Part shown: piece after piece, positions 5,357-12,407 of the stretch | Layout: every line of letters begins with the position of its first letter | Position numbering within the stretch: position 1 is the first letter of the stretch | Virus record (IMG/VR): IMGVR_UViG_3300032291_001784 | Coordinates: 1-39,955 of that record | Strand: one strand, 5' to 3' | Source: a virus | Length of the DNA: 39,955 bases | Position numbers and translations under genes: made by a program | Notes under the pieces: model-generated | What the model was told of the DNA's origin: nothing | Databases searched by the model: none | What the model saw: only the letters and a program-made list of their open reading frames with translations

Positions 5357-6641
5357 GGCAGAGGTAGGACTGATCGGGTCATGCCTCATTGACGCGGACG
5401 CTGCGTCATTAGCATCGGACATCACACCAGCGGACTTCTCCAAGCCAAGCAATGGCTACGTATGGAAGGCAATCCTTGCCTTGCAGCAGCGTGGAGATGT
5501 ACTTGACGTGGTGTCGGTCGGGGAGGAGCTCGCCCGCAGTGGGCACCTCGAAGATGTCGGTGGCTATGCGTGCCTCTCCGACTTCATGGCGATGACCCCG
5601 ACGAGCGCCAACGCCAGCCAGTATGCGGACTCCGTTCGCACGAAGGCGACGCTGCGCCGCATCCTTGCTGCGGCAAGCCGCATCTCGGAGATTGCGTACG
5701 CTGACCCAGCCGATGCGAACGAGGCACTTGACAAGGCAGAGGCTGAGATCTATGCCGTCGCTCGCTCAGTCAAGAAGTCTGACTTCGCTGGCATGTCGTC
5801 GCTGGTACAGGATGCAGTCTCAAAGCTGGATTGGATTCGGCACAACAAGGGTGGCGGCAGGGGCGTAGGCTCTGGCCTTGCCGCCCTTGACGAGATGACA
5901 GGCGGCTGGCAGCAGTCCGACCTCACCATCTTGGCGGCTCGACCGAGCGTTGGTAAGACGGCGATGGCACTCAACATCGCGCAGCACGCCGCCATCAAGG
6001 AAGGCAAGCGCGTAGCGATCTTCTCGCTGGAGATGAGCAAGGATCAGTTGGCGACCCGCCTCATGGCTGGGGTCTCTGGCGTAGACATCTTCCGTATCCG
6101 ACGCGGCGACGTTGAGGGTATGGACTTGGCTCGCATCGCAGCAGCCGTGTACCACTTGGAGACAGCAAGCATCTTCATCGACGACAGCCCAGTCGCCTCA
6201 CCTGTAGACCTGCGCTCAAAGGCGCGTCGTCTTGCGGCAGATGGTGGACTTGACCTCATCGTCGTGGACTACCTGCAACTCATGATGCCCACGAAGCAGA
6301 CGAAGGAGGGCAACCGCGTAGTCGAGACCTCCGATATCAGCCGTGGGCTAAAGGCAATGGCGCGTGAACTCAACGTGCCAGTCATCGCCTTGTCGCAGCT
6401 CAGTCGAGCAGCCGAGCATAGAGAAGGAGGCCAGCCACGATTGGCTGACCTCAGAGACTCTGGTGCAATTGAACAGGACGCTGACCTAGTGATGCTGCTC
6501 TGGCGCCCGAACGGACAGGAGCATGGGCAGGCACGGGAGCGAGTCAAGTTGTCGCTGTCGAAGCATCGCAATGGTCCGACTGGAGAGATTGATTTGGTCT
6601 TCGTCAAGGCGACGACGACCTTTAGCGAAGGAGACTTGTAA
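5331..6641 (+). CDS. dnaB: Replicative DNA helicase, DnaB type
   Basis: 436 residues, close to usual DnaB length. Residues 4-120 are the DnaB N-terminal domain (SVEAEVGLIGSCLID). The RecA-like domain has Walker A ARPSVGKTA at 203-211, the catalytic FSLEMS at 231-236, Walker B IVVDYLQL at 310-317, ALSQLSR at 353-359, and the arginine finger region LRDSGAIEQDAD around 374-385. All key residues are present. It forms a hexamer that unwinds DNA 5' to 3' at the fork. No phage primase, polymerase or loader was found, so it probably recruits host replication proteins. Start ATG 5331 follows GGAGG; it overlaps the gene before it by 26 bp. Confidence 0.97.
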   Translation: MRQPPRSVEAEVGLIGSCLIDADAASLASDITPADFSKPSNGYVWKAILALQQRGDVLDVVSVGEELARSGHLEDVGGYACLSDFMAMTPTSANASQYADSVRTKATLRRILAAASRISEIAYADPADANEALDKAEAEIYAVARSVKKSDFAGMSSLVQDAVSKLDWIRHNKGGGRGVGSGLAALDEMTGGWQQSDLTILAARPSVGKTAMALNIAQHAAIKEGKRVAIFSLEMSKDQLATRLMAGVSGVDIFRIRRGDVEGMDLARIAAAVYHLETASIFIDDSPVASPVDLRSKARRLAADGGLDLIVVDYLQLMMPTKQTKEGNRVVETSDISRGLKAMARELNVPVIALSQLSRAAEHREGGQPRLADLRDSGAIEQDADLVMLLWRPNGQEHGQARERVKLSLSKHRNGPTGEIDLVFVKATTTFSEGDL

Positions 6642-6642
6642 G

Positions 6643-6927
6643 ATGTTTGAGGGATTGAAGGCAGACGGATTCGATGACTGCGTGGTCGGCGTTGGGCGCC
6701 AGTTCAACAATGACGTCGTGGTCTATGATCAGGACAGGATCATCAAGAAGTTAGCCGATGACTTCACTGAAGGCTGTGAGGATGCCCACGATAACGACTC
6801 GGGGTGCGACCACTATTCAGAGGCAGAGGAGTACTTCGAGTTCAACATTGTGGGCGGGTACGTTGGTGTGAACACTCCTGTGTTCATCCGACTCGGTTCA
6901 CTTGACGAGCTGATTCAAGAAGAGTAA
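6643..6927 (+). CDS. Conserved small acidic phage protein
   Basis: 94 residues, ATG 6643 after AAGGAGACTTGTAAG; the TAA of the helicase gene ends one base before it. It starts MFEGLKADGFDDCVVGVGRQ and has AEEYFEFNIVGGYVG, a pattern seen in a short conserved phage protein of unknown function. Acidic, soluble, probably beta-rich. It is the last gene of the rightward operon, just before the terminator at 6965. Confidence 0.8.
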   Translation: MFEGLKADGFDDCVVGVGRQFNNDVVVYDQDRIIKKLADDFTEGCEDAHDNDSGCDHYSEAEEYFEFNIVGGYVGVNTPVFIRLGSLDELIQEE

Positions 6928-6964
6928 TATATCTTAGATCGGGTGGCCCTCCTACCCGACTTCC

Positions 6965-7005
6965 GACCCCTACCTGTGTTGTGTCAGGTAGGGGTCACTC
7001 TTTTT
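6965..7005 (+). terminator. Strong intrinsic terminator of the rightward operon
   Basis: GACCCCTACCTG, 8-base loop, CAGGTAGGGGTC: a perfect 12-bp stem followed by ACTCTTTTT. On the + strand this is a classical rho-independent terminator. Read leftward it has the stem but no U tract. The 3' arm overlaps the stop of the last leftward gene (6995-6997), so the two operons converge on it. Confidence 0.92.
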
Positions 7006-7201
7006 CGCAGGCTGGGCAGCTACCAAAATACTTACCAGCGTGGTCGTGCATGGCGGACAGCGGCAGGTCAGAGGGAATCTCTCGCCCGACGAGGGTTTCG
7101 TAGATGATGCCGTTATCTCGGCACCACTGGCGCAGGGACTTACCTTCCGCGATGGCCTTAGCGCGGAATAGTTCCCTGATCTGTTCGTCCTGCTCGCTCA
7201 C
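6995..7201 (-). CDS. Small HTH-like protein with CxxC tail
   Basis: 68 residues, GTG start (7201). Residues about 15-35 (AIAEGKSLRQWCRDNGIIYETL) look like a helix-turn-helix. A CPAC pair lies at the C terminus. The first 44 bp overlap the upstream gene, more than usual here, so the start could lie further inside. Last gene of the leftward unit. A role in gene regulation is possible but not shown. Confidence 0.6.
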   Translation of the reverse strand: MSEQDEQIRELFRAKAIAEGKSLRQWCRDNGIIYETLVGREIPSDLPLSAMHDHAGKYFGSCPACEKE

Positions 7202-7376
7202 GGCGGATCAACTCCAATGCAAGGTGAACCCCGACAGCGGCGATCTGCCGCTCGTGTGGGGATAATAGGGGTAGGATACTACCCATCGTAGCAATCGCGC
7301 TCTCCGTGGCTCCGAGATCCCTCTGGAGCGATCCTAGCGCCTGCTCCAGAGAGTCTAGATCAATACCCCGCGTCAT
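7158..7376 (-). CDS. Small helical protein
   Basis: 72 residues from ATG 7376, which overlaps the preceding gene by 17 bp. An earlier start in the same frame would overlap it by 62 bp and has no better ribosome site. Predicted fully helical with a leucine/alanine-rich middle (SLEQALGSLQRDLGATES, later GVHLALELIRRERAG). No motif or family recognised. Confidence 0.55.
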   Translation of the reverse strand: MTRGIDLDSLEQALGSLQRDLGATESAIATMGSILPLLSPHERQIAAVGVHLALELIRRERAGRTDQGTIPR

Positions 7377-7731
7377 CGTTGGGGTTGTCGTAGTCGATCT
7401 GAAGATGCGACCACTGCCCATCGATGAGGCTCAAGAGGATCAGCGCGTAGTTAGCGGAGTCAATGAGGGCATCCCGTACCGACGGGTGCTGGAGTTCTGC
7501 AAGGGACGCATCGGAGAGGACGACGCGCCCCTTGACTACCGAACCGTTGAGAGCTTTCTTGACGCGACTCATCTTGTCGTCGCTCATGCGGGAGAACACA
7601 CCTGGTACGCCAAGCGACTCAATGTTCGCTGGCCCGTACTGTCGCTGTCGCTCTACAAGGATGCCCTTGGCTTCGTCATACAGCGTGCTGAAGTATCTCT
7701 CAAAGTCCTGGGTCTTCGGTGTGCTCTTCAT
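7360..7731 (-). CDS. DUF1599 / nucleotide-modification-associated domain 1 protein
   Basis: 123 residues from ATG 7731; an earlier in-frame start would overlap the upstream gene more. Residues about 20-110 carry ERQRQYG, then GVFSRMSDDKMSRVKKAL, then SVRDALIDSANYALILLSL. This is the pattern of the DUF1599 family, also named nucleotide modification associated domain 1 because members often lie beside phage genes for modified nucleotides. The biochemical activity is not established. Sugar-nucleotide genes lie about 0.5 kb (8263) and 3.7 kb (11448) upstream in the same transcription unit, which makes a link to base or nucleotide modification worth considering. Confidence 0.75.
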   Translation of the reverse strand: MKSTPKTQDFERYFSTLYDEAKGILVERQRQYGPANIESLGVPGVFSRMSDDKMSRVKKALNGSVVKGRVVLSDASLAELQHPSVRDALIDSANYALILLSLIDGQWSHLQIDYDNPNDDAGY

Positions 7732-7909
7732 AAATCCTCTCAATCCATTTGGCTTTGTTCTTGCCGACAACAAACGATGCCACTGCCATACGCTTGCCGC
7801 ACTTCAGGCATTCGTACAACCGAAGGCTGTACTCTTGCAGTCGATACGGAGCTTTCCTTGTCGGCTTGATGTCGCCTTTGCAGGCTAGGCACTCAAGCCC
7901 AGAGTTCAC
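7700..7909 (-). CDS. Zinc-ribbon-like small protein
   Basis: 69 residues, ATG 7909. CLAC at 7-10 and CLKC at 34-37 form a two-knuckle zinc ribbon of usual spacing. The rest is basic and ends acidic (EEHTEDPGL). It overlaps the next upstream stop (ATGA) and the downstream DUF1599 start by 32 bp. Zinc ribbons of this form bind nucleic acid or stabilise small folds; the partner is unknown. Confidence 0.7.
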   Translation of the reverse strand: MNSGLECLACKGDIKPTRKAPYRLQEYSLRLYECLKCGKRMAVASFVVGKNKAKWIERIYEEHTEDPGL

Positions 7910-8109
7910 TTCTTGCGGTCAGCAGCGAGAATCGCCACCGAGCAGGCAGCCAGTGCGCCGAATGGGAATGGTGCCAGTGAGCCAAGCGCAGCAGCCGCGC
8001 CGTACAGCAGCGTCGTCCGTGCCGATGGGCTAGTGGCTGGCGATGTCACGAACTGACGGATCACCTGAGTGGTAGTGTACTCTTCCTTTTCCAATGGTTC
8101 AGTCGCCAA
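7906..8109 (-). CDS. Small membrane protein
   Basis: 67 residues, TTG start (8109) with AAGGAG seven bases before it. The N-terminal half is polar (TEPLEKEEYTTTQVIRQF). Residues about 33-63 are hydrophobic and glycine/alanine-rich (LYGAAAALGSLAPFPFGALAACSVAILA), enough for one long or two short helices; the C terminus is DRKK. It overlaps the gene at 8099-8266 by 11 bp. No family recognised. Confidence 0.6.
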   Translation of the reverse strand: MATEPLEKEEYTTTQVIRQFVTSPATSPSARTTLLYGAAAALGSLAPFPFGALAACSVAILAADRKK

Positions 8110-8266
8110 GATCGATCTCCTTTACGATTGCATTGGCCGCGTTAGCGGCTATTGATTCCTTGTTCGGCGTGTTCTCTAGTGCCGACAAGATGATGGAATA
8201 GATCTGAAGCCAAACCTGAGATACGCTCAGGGCGTCGGGCTTCTTCTTCTTGTACGAGACGCTCAC
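8099..8266 (-). CDS. 55-residue helical protein, GTG start
   Basis: The GTG at 8266-8264 overlaps the TGA of the RmlC-like gene (GTGA). The frame reads (M)SVSYKKKKPDALSVSQVW and continues to a stop at 8099-8101; residues 17-50 look like an amphipathic helix pair. Without it there would be a 153-bp gap in an otherwise gapless chain. A competing frame here (8142-8345) is rejected because it lies inside the epimerase gene. The ribosome site is weak, so translation probably depends on coupling. Confidence 0.6.
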   Translation of the reverse strand: MSVSYKKKKPDALSVSQVWLQIYSIILSALENTPNKESIAANAANAIVKEIDLGD

Positions 8267-8808
8267 TCTTCGTCGAACGCAATCTCATCGCCAACACGCT
8301 TCCACTCTTGGAGCGCCTTGATGGTGTCCACGATGCCAAAGACATTCGCTGACTGATCCTTCTCGCTCACGATAAGGTTCAGTGAGGTTGCCTTTACGAT
8401 TGCATCAACCTCTGGGATTGAGGTGTAGCGAACGGCAATCTCATGCTCTGGTCTGTAGACATCCGTCGTGGCGTAGACCACGCTGGTATCTTCGTGGGCG
8501 ATGAAGCCGCGACCCCACCACCACGGAGCGAAGAAGACCTTGCCATCTCCAGCCACCATCTCCTCGGCAATCGTCTTGCCGAAAAGCGCCGACGCTGGAT
8601 CAAGGTTGACTGCGAAGATGGTTGCCTTGCCAGATGATAGCCACATAGCCTTGCCCATCTGACGTTGGGCGTGGATGCCGCGCACCGTTCCCTTCTTTGA
8701 CCAACTCATGTTGATCTGTCGGAATCCAAAGTCCTTGAGGACTTCGGTAAAGAACCCGCGTGCATCCGTATGAACGCTTCCCTTAATGATCGACGGTTCA
8801 AAGCTCAC
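8263..8808 (-). CDS. RmlC-like sugar-nucleotide 3,5-epimerase family protein
   Basis: 181 residues from GTG 8808, behind AGGTGGAATCAA; a TTG start 18 bp upstream is possible. It matches RmlC (dTDP-4-dehydrorhamnose 3,5-epimerase) in length and motifs: DARGFFTEVLKD, VRGIHAQ with the catalytic His, FAVNLDPASALFGKT, then a YRPEHE region. The usual HGF motif reads RGF here, so substrate or activity may differ. Cupin fold, acting on a nucleotide-linked keto-sugar. With the RmlD-like and epimerase genes at 11448-13249 it suggests synthesis of a deoxysugar. No RmlA or RmlB homologue was recognised, so the precursor would come from the host. Confidence 0.8.
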   Translation of the reverse strand: MSFEPSIIKGSVHTDARGFFTEVLKDFGFRQINMSWSKKGTVRGIHAQRQMGKAMWLSSGKATIFAVNLDPASALFGKTIAEEMVAGDGKVFFAPWWWGRGFIAHEDTSVVYATTDVYRPEHEIAVRYTSIPEVDAIVKATSLNLIVSEKDQSANVFGIVDTIKALQEWKRVGDEIAFDEE

Positions 8809-9169
8809 TTGATTCCACCTTTCCAAACCATGCTACAAAGTCGTCGAAGTCAACGACTGCCAATGCCCTGCGCCGTGTGCCAGCGCCAGGGGAATCTCCC
8901 ACCACAAGGATAGGCAACTGCCCAGCCTTGGGCTTTAGTTCTCGGAGCCACTTATCCAGACGCTCTGGATAGGAGAGGCCCACCTTACACTGCACCACAA
9001 ACACCCCAGCCTGCACGTCGTCCTTGCCGCCGTACATCCCAGTGCGCTTACCGTTCAGTCGAGTGGCAACCTCACGCTCAAAGGCATTGCCGCGTTGCCG
9101 CGCACGTTTGCCACGGAGCGACCGCTCCTTGTTGGCCTCATCAATGGCCAGGTCTTTGAACTTACCCAC
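8798..9169 (-). CDS. PD-(D/E)XK nuclease, Holliday-junction-resolvase-like
   Basis: 123 residues from GTG 9169 (GAGG eight bases before it); an ATG at 9202 would add 11 residues. The motif GNAFEREVATRLNGKRT, then GGKDDVQAG and FVVQCKVG, gives the E...D...(Q)xK pattern of archaeal-type Hjc and related phage resolvases; Q replaces the usual E before xK. Such enzymes cut branched DNA during recombination or before packaging. It lies in the same unit as the Cas4-like, ERF and SSB-like genes, which supports a recombination role. Confidence 0.7.
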   Translation of the reverse strand: MGKFKDLAIDEANKERSLRGKRARQRGNAFEREVATRLNGKRTGMYGGKDDVQAGVFVVQCKVGLSYPERLDKWLRELKPKAGQLPILVVGDSPGAGTRRRALAVVDFDDFVAWFGKVESSEL

Positions 9170-9458
9170 GGAGTAACCTCGCTGTCTGTGCCTTGCGACC
9201 ATCGCCTAGGTTGACCTTCTCGCCCAACTCAATGGCTCCAGCCTCAAGCAACTGCTTGTTGAGAACCCTGTTCTCGATTGTCTCTCTCAGGAAGAACCAG
9301 CCCTCTGGCGGTTTGATACCTTCGTCTAGGTAGCGCCGCGAGAGGAATGCCCAGACGCGGAACATCTTGGTATCCGCAGCCCAACAGACATCCTCTTTCT
9401 GGATCAACTCAAGGTTGTCATCCAGGAAGCGACCGTCGCGTCTTACTTCTTCGGACAT
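9162..9458 (-). CDS. Hypothetical protein
   Basis: 98 residues, ATG 9458, overlapping the upstream gene by 16 bp. Helical centre with FRVWAFLSRRYLDEGIKPP, then a basic C terminus (DGRKAQTARLLRG). The stretch RETIENRVLNKQLLEAGAIEL could be part of a winged helix, but this is not clear. No cysteine cluster or membrane segment. Lies between SSB-like and resolvase-like genes, so a role in DNA metabolism is possible. Confidence 0.65.
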   Translation of the reverse strand: MSEEVRRDGRFLDDNLELIQKEDVCWAADTKMFRVWAFLSRRYLDEGIKPPEGWFFLRETIENRVLNKQLLEAGAIELGEKVNLGDGRKAQTARLLRG

Positions 9459-9631
9459 ACTCGATGCTGCCAGCGCCAGCCTGTGCGCCTGCCTTCTGGT
9501 ACCCAGAAGATCAGCTTGACTTTCATCGCATCGCCCTCATTGGCAATGTCGGTAGCGCACTCAGAGCAGACAGGACGCAGCCATGCTGCGGCCTTCTTCC
9601 CCTCTGCCTTGGCGACCTTCTTTACTGCCAC
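9443..9631 (-). CDS. Small basic protein with CxxC
   Basis: 62 residues, GTG start 9631, overlapping the upstream gene by 10 bp. Lysine/alanine-rich N terminus (VKKVAKAEGKKAAA), then CSEC and a final C near the end with a preceding H (WQHRVC): a possible Cys3His zinc site with a basic tail. Could bind nucleic acid; no family recognised. Confidence 0.6.
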   Translation of the reverse strand: MAVKKVAKAEGKKAAAWLRPVCSECATDIANEGDAMKVKLIFWVPEGRRTGWRWQHRVCPKK

Positions 9632-9852
9632 ATTGACTCCATCAGTTTCTGTGACGTGCTGTTTTCGTAGAGCCGAATGGCAGCCGTGTTCGCAGAGTTG
9701 TCCATGAACTCGGCCACCATTCGGCAGAGGTCTCGCGGGTCAATCTTGCAGAACGAGCAGCCTTCGCCATGCTGACCCTGAGACTTGAATGTCGAGATAC
9801 GCGCCAGCGCACAGGTAGCGGCTGCTACTGCGCCCTCTGGCGTGGTGATCAC
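9622..9852 (-). CDS. Hypothetical protein with C/H residues
   Basis: 76 residues, GTG start overlapping the TGA of the SSB-like gene (GTGA). A middle segment HGEGCSFCKIDPRDLC could bind a metal. The rest is helical (AVAAATCALARI; MVAEFMDNSANTAAIRLY). No family recognised. Follows the SSB-like gene directly. Confidence 0.6.
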   Translation of the reverse strand: MITTPEGAVAAATCALARISTFKSQGQHGEGCSFCKIDPRDLCRMVAEFMDNSANTAAIRLYENSTSQKLMESMWQ

Positions 9853-10265
9853 GCCTGCTCCGCAGGAGTCCAGATGAGTGGCGAGCAGTCGCGGACAGTG
9901 ATGTCCTCATACGACTTGCCCTCATAGATGCGAGCATTGCGCAGCTCGCCCGTGACGTGCAGGTTCGGGCGCTTCTCGTTCGGGTTCTTTGCGCGAGCCT
10001 CCTGCACCTTGTAGTAAATCTTGTACAGATGCTCCTGCGTCTTCTTGTCAAAGACGGTGAGCGTCACGTAGACATACTTGTTTGCTGGAGCCTCTGGCTT
10101 GCCTTCGCGTGGAAGCGCACGCCACGTGGTGTACTCCTCCGTGCTGCGGCTGGCGAAGAACTCGATGGCAGACGTGCCGCTCTGGAACGTCTTCTCCTTT
10201 GGCTCCTTCTTGTCAGAAAGCCATACGTCAACTGCGACCTGTGGGCCGCGCTTGTTCTCAGTCAT
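9849..10265 (-). CDS. Candidate single-stranded DNA-binding protein
   Basis: 138 residues from ATG 10265, which shares its A with the stop of the ERF gene (TAATG). Beta-rich centre with KYVYVTLTVFDKKTQ, then NLHVTGELRNARIYEGKSYED and ITVRDCSPLIW, reminiscent of the OB-fold strands of SSB proteins (v.G.l.....y.gk....i.v). It lacks a classical acidic SSB tail. Next to ERF, as is frequent for phage SSBs. Assigned by pattern and neighbourhood, not by a full domain match. Confidence 0.55.
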   Translation of the reverse strand: MTENKRGPQVAVDVWLSDKKEPKEKTFQSGTSAIEFFASRSTEEYTTWRALPREGKPEAPANKYVYVTLTVFDKKTQEHLYKIYYKVQEARAKNPNEKRPNLHVTGELRNARIYEGKSYEDITVRDCSPLIWTPAEQA

Positions 10266-10780
10266 TAGAAATCAAACTCCCCTACTTCAACCTTCTTCGC
10301 TGGGGCGGGAGCCACTCGCTCCTGATCCCCGAACAACGCCTTCGCCGCCGACGATACCTTGTCGGTTGCAATGTCGGACTCTGGATCATCACCTGTTGGG
10401 ATGAGGAACCCAGTGAGCAGCGCGTACTTCAGTGCGCCAGTAGCAGCCTTGTATGCCGCCTTGTCGCCTGAGTCTGCGCCCGTGCCGATAGACTGGAACG
10501 AGAGGGTCTCGCCCGTCTCGCCATCCGTCAGCGTCCATGTGAAGCGCAAGGTAAGGAGCGCCTGCTTGCCGCTCGGCGTCAGTCCTTCGCTGATCACATC
10601 GATGTTGGTCGGTGTCATCGAGACACTGAGCTTTGACAACTGCTCGCGCACCTTGTCGGCAACTGCCGATGCTTGCACGAACTTGTACCCCTGTGCCGAG
10701 TTCGTTCCCGTCTTGGCAACGTACCCGACCTCTTCCATAACCTTGGCGATCTTCGCCGCGAGTTTGATTGGCTGCGTCAT
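10265..10780 (-). CDS. erf: ERF-family single-strand annealing protein
   Basis: 171 residues from ATG 10780, which overlaps the upstream TGA (ATGA); the open frame 14 codons further upstream lies in the Cas4-like gene. Residues about 1-45 include KIMEEVGYVAKTG-type and YKFVQASAVADKVREQL motifs, and GTGADSGDKAAYKA followed by TGALKYAL and IPTGDDPE is diagnostic of ERF proteins (P22 Erf family). They anneal complementary single strands during phage recombination or circularisation. The C terminus (EVGEFDF) is acidic and aromatic, like tails that contact SSB or other partners. Confidence 0.92.
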   Translation of the reverse strand: MTQPIKLAAKIAKVMEEVGYVAKTGTNSAQGYKFVQASAVADKVREQLSKLSVSMTPTNIDVISEGLTPSGKQALLTLRFTWTLTDGETGETLSFQSIGTGADSGDKAAYKAATGALKYALLTGFLIPTGDDPESDIATDKVSSAAKALFGDQERVAPAPAKKVEVGEFDF

Positions 10781-11451
10781 CCTCTGCACTCCTTCAACCA
10801 CTGGCAGCCCTTGCAGGGCCACTCCGCCTTCATATCCTTTCCCTTACGGGACGGCAAACGGGGCGGCTTCCGCTTGTCAAAGTATTGTAGCACACGAAGA
10901 ACCCTCATAGCTCTATCGCGCCACGCCCTGTCCAACATGTACTCTACAATCTGGAAGTTGTCAGCGGCGACATAGACCACACGGGCTTCGTGCGGATCAC
11001 CCGTCTGCAACTCCAGGATATGTGCGTAGATGGATGCCTGGATTGCGTGCTCTGGCTTGACGCCCTTGAGGTACTGCATCCCACGGCTGTTGATCGACTT
11101 GTACTCCCAGACCTCATTGATGCCATCCTTCCGTAGGACTACTGCGTCGGCGTTGCCAGAGAAGTTGTACTCGTCCCAGACCAGCGGCACTTCCTCTCGG
11201 AAGGACTCCAGCAGACCAAGCCGCTCGGCTTCACGCCCAGCTCGGTTGAGGACTTCGGCAACAACGTGGCCGCGCTCAAAGACGCGGTACAGGCTGTCGG
11301 GGAATGGGTTGCTTGGCTCTACCTTCTCGGCGTTGTACCACTGCTGGCGGACACACGCCCCAAGGAGTGAGCCGCGCCAACGGCGAGCCGATGGTCGACC
11401 GACCTCAGCCTTCGCCTTCAGCGCGACATCAAGAACCTGCGAGACGTTCAT
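10777..11451 (-). CDS. Cas4/RecB-like PD-(D/E)XK exonuclease with Fe-S cysteines
   Basis: 224 residues. One cysteine at 33 and three at 213, 216 and 222 (CKGC...C) are spaced as in the Fe-S cluster of Cas4 and AddB-type nucleases. The nuclease core has H62, GNAD with D102, EYK (E116, K118) and Q138. All catalytic residues are present. Such enzymes resect DNA ends, giving the single strands that the adjacent ERF protein anneals. It is not near a CRISPR array, and none is seen in the window, so a role in phage recombination is the simplest reading. ATGA overlaps on both sides. Confidence 0.88.
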   Translation of the reverse strand: MNVSQVLDVALKAKAEVGRPSARRWRGSLLGACVRQQWYNAEKVEPSNPFPDSLYRVFERGHVVAEVLNRAGREAERLGLLESFREEVPLVWDEYNFSGNADAVVLRKDGINEVWEYKSINSRGMQYLKGVKPEHAIQASIYAHILELQTGDPHEARVVYVAADNFQIVEYMLDRAWRDRAMRVLRVLQYFDKRKPPRLPSRKGKDMKAEWPCKGCQWLKECRG

Positions 11452-12407
11452 TCGCCCAGCAACTTCTTGTACATATCCGTGCGAGTTGGTAGGTACCCGC
11501 TATACGTTCGCAGGCACTGGTCTACGCGCCAGAGATTGTCTGGATTGTGCGTGGTCTTCAACTCGCCCTCCCTAATCTCCAAGTTGTACAACGCTCGTGC
11601 GTTGTCCATGTGGTAGTCACGGCGGTCGCCGTCGCCACTACCGTACTCTACACGAACGCCAAGCGCATCACCAACTCGACTGGCTAGGTCATAGACCGTG
11701 ATGTTCTCGGCGCAGACGTTGAGGATACCACGAACGGCTGGGCTAAGGGCGGCAAGGGCGATGCACCACGCGGCATCGTCCACGTTGAGGATCGGTCGTC
11801 GGGCATCCGACGCTGGCTTGATCACGCCGTTGTGGATGGCCTCCCAAACAAAGGCGTTGACCACAAGGTCGCGGCGCATATTGGGCGACTCACCCCAGAG
11901 CGTGCCAAGACGCAAGGACACCCAAGGGTGGTGTTCCTGCCCTAGTAGCCACGCATCCATCGCCGCCTTGGTGCGACCGTAGGCGGAGAGTGGGTTGACT
12001 GGCGACAACTCCGTAGAGGGCTGGCTTTCACCAGCTCCGTAGACGGATGCCGACGAGATGTAGATGAATTTGCCCGATGGGTTCTCGTGCCAGAATCTCT
12101 TGGCTTGGAGCATCGGCTGCTCGTAGTTAGACCACTGCGTGTCTAGGACATTGAGTTCGCCCAGCGGGTCGTTGGAGACGGCAGCCAGCCAGACGATCAC
12201 ATCGTAGGAGCCAAGCGGGTCAAGATCGACCAGCCGAGCATCCAGCCCGTTGCGCTCGCTGTGCGGCACGTGCTCGCCCTTCAGCCCGTTAAGGGTCTCG
12301 GTGTACCAGTCCTCGTCTAGCCCGTGGACGGTAACACCACCGCGCTTGAGGTGCTTAACAACCAGTGGCCCTAGGTAGCCACGGTGTCCAACGATCAGTG
12401 CTTTCAT
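11448..12407 (-). CDS. NAD-dependent sugar epimerase/dehydratase (extended SDR)
   Basis: 319 residues. The N-terminal Rossmann motif GHRGYLG lies at 7-13, the catalytic SAYGRTK (YxxxK) near residue 140, and ISSASVYG with the active serine before it: a complete extended SDR of the UDP-glucose 4-epimerase/dehydratase group. Substrate cannot be told. It acts in the cytoplasm on nucleotide-linked sugars. ATGA overlaps join it to the RmlD-like gene before it and the nuclease after it. Confidence 0.88.
   Translation of the reverse strand: MKALIVGHRGYLGPLVVKHLKRGGVTVHGLDEDWYTETLNGLKGEHVPHSERNGLDARLVDLDPLGSYDVIVWLAAVSNDPLGELNVLDTQWSNYEQPMLQAKRFWHENPSGKFIYISSASVYGAGESQPSTELSPVNPLSAYGRTKAAMDAWLLGQEHHPWVSLRLGTLWGESPNMRRDLVVNAFVWEAIHNGVIKPASDARRPILNVDDAAWCIALAALSPAVRGILNVCAENITVYDLASRVGDALGVRVEYGSGDGDRRDYHMDNARALYNLEIREGELKTTHNPDNLWRVDQCLRTYSGYLPTRTDMYKKLLGE

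Noticed and set aside
8142-8345. 67-codon - strand frame overlapping the RmlC-like gene
   Set aside because: It lies partly inside the epimerase gene in another frame; the GTG-start frame 8099-8266 fits the chain of overlaps better.
10777-11451. Cas4-like gene as part of a CRISPR system
   Set aside because: No Cas1, Cas2 or array in the window; neighbours are phage recombination genes.
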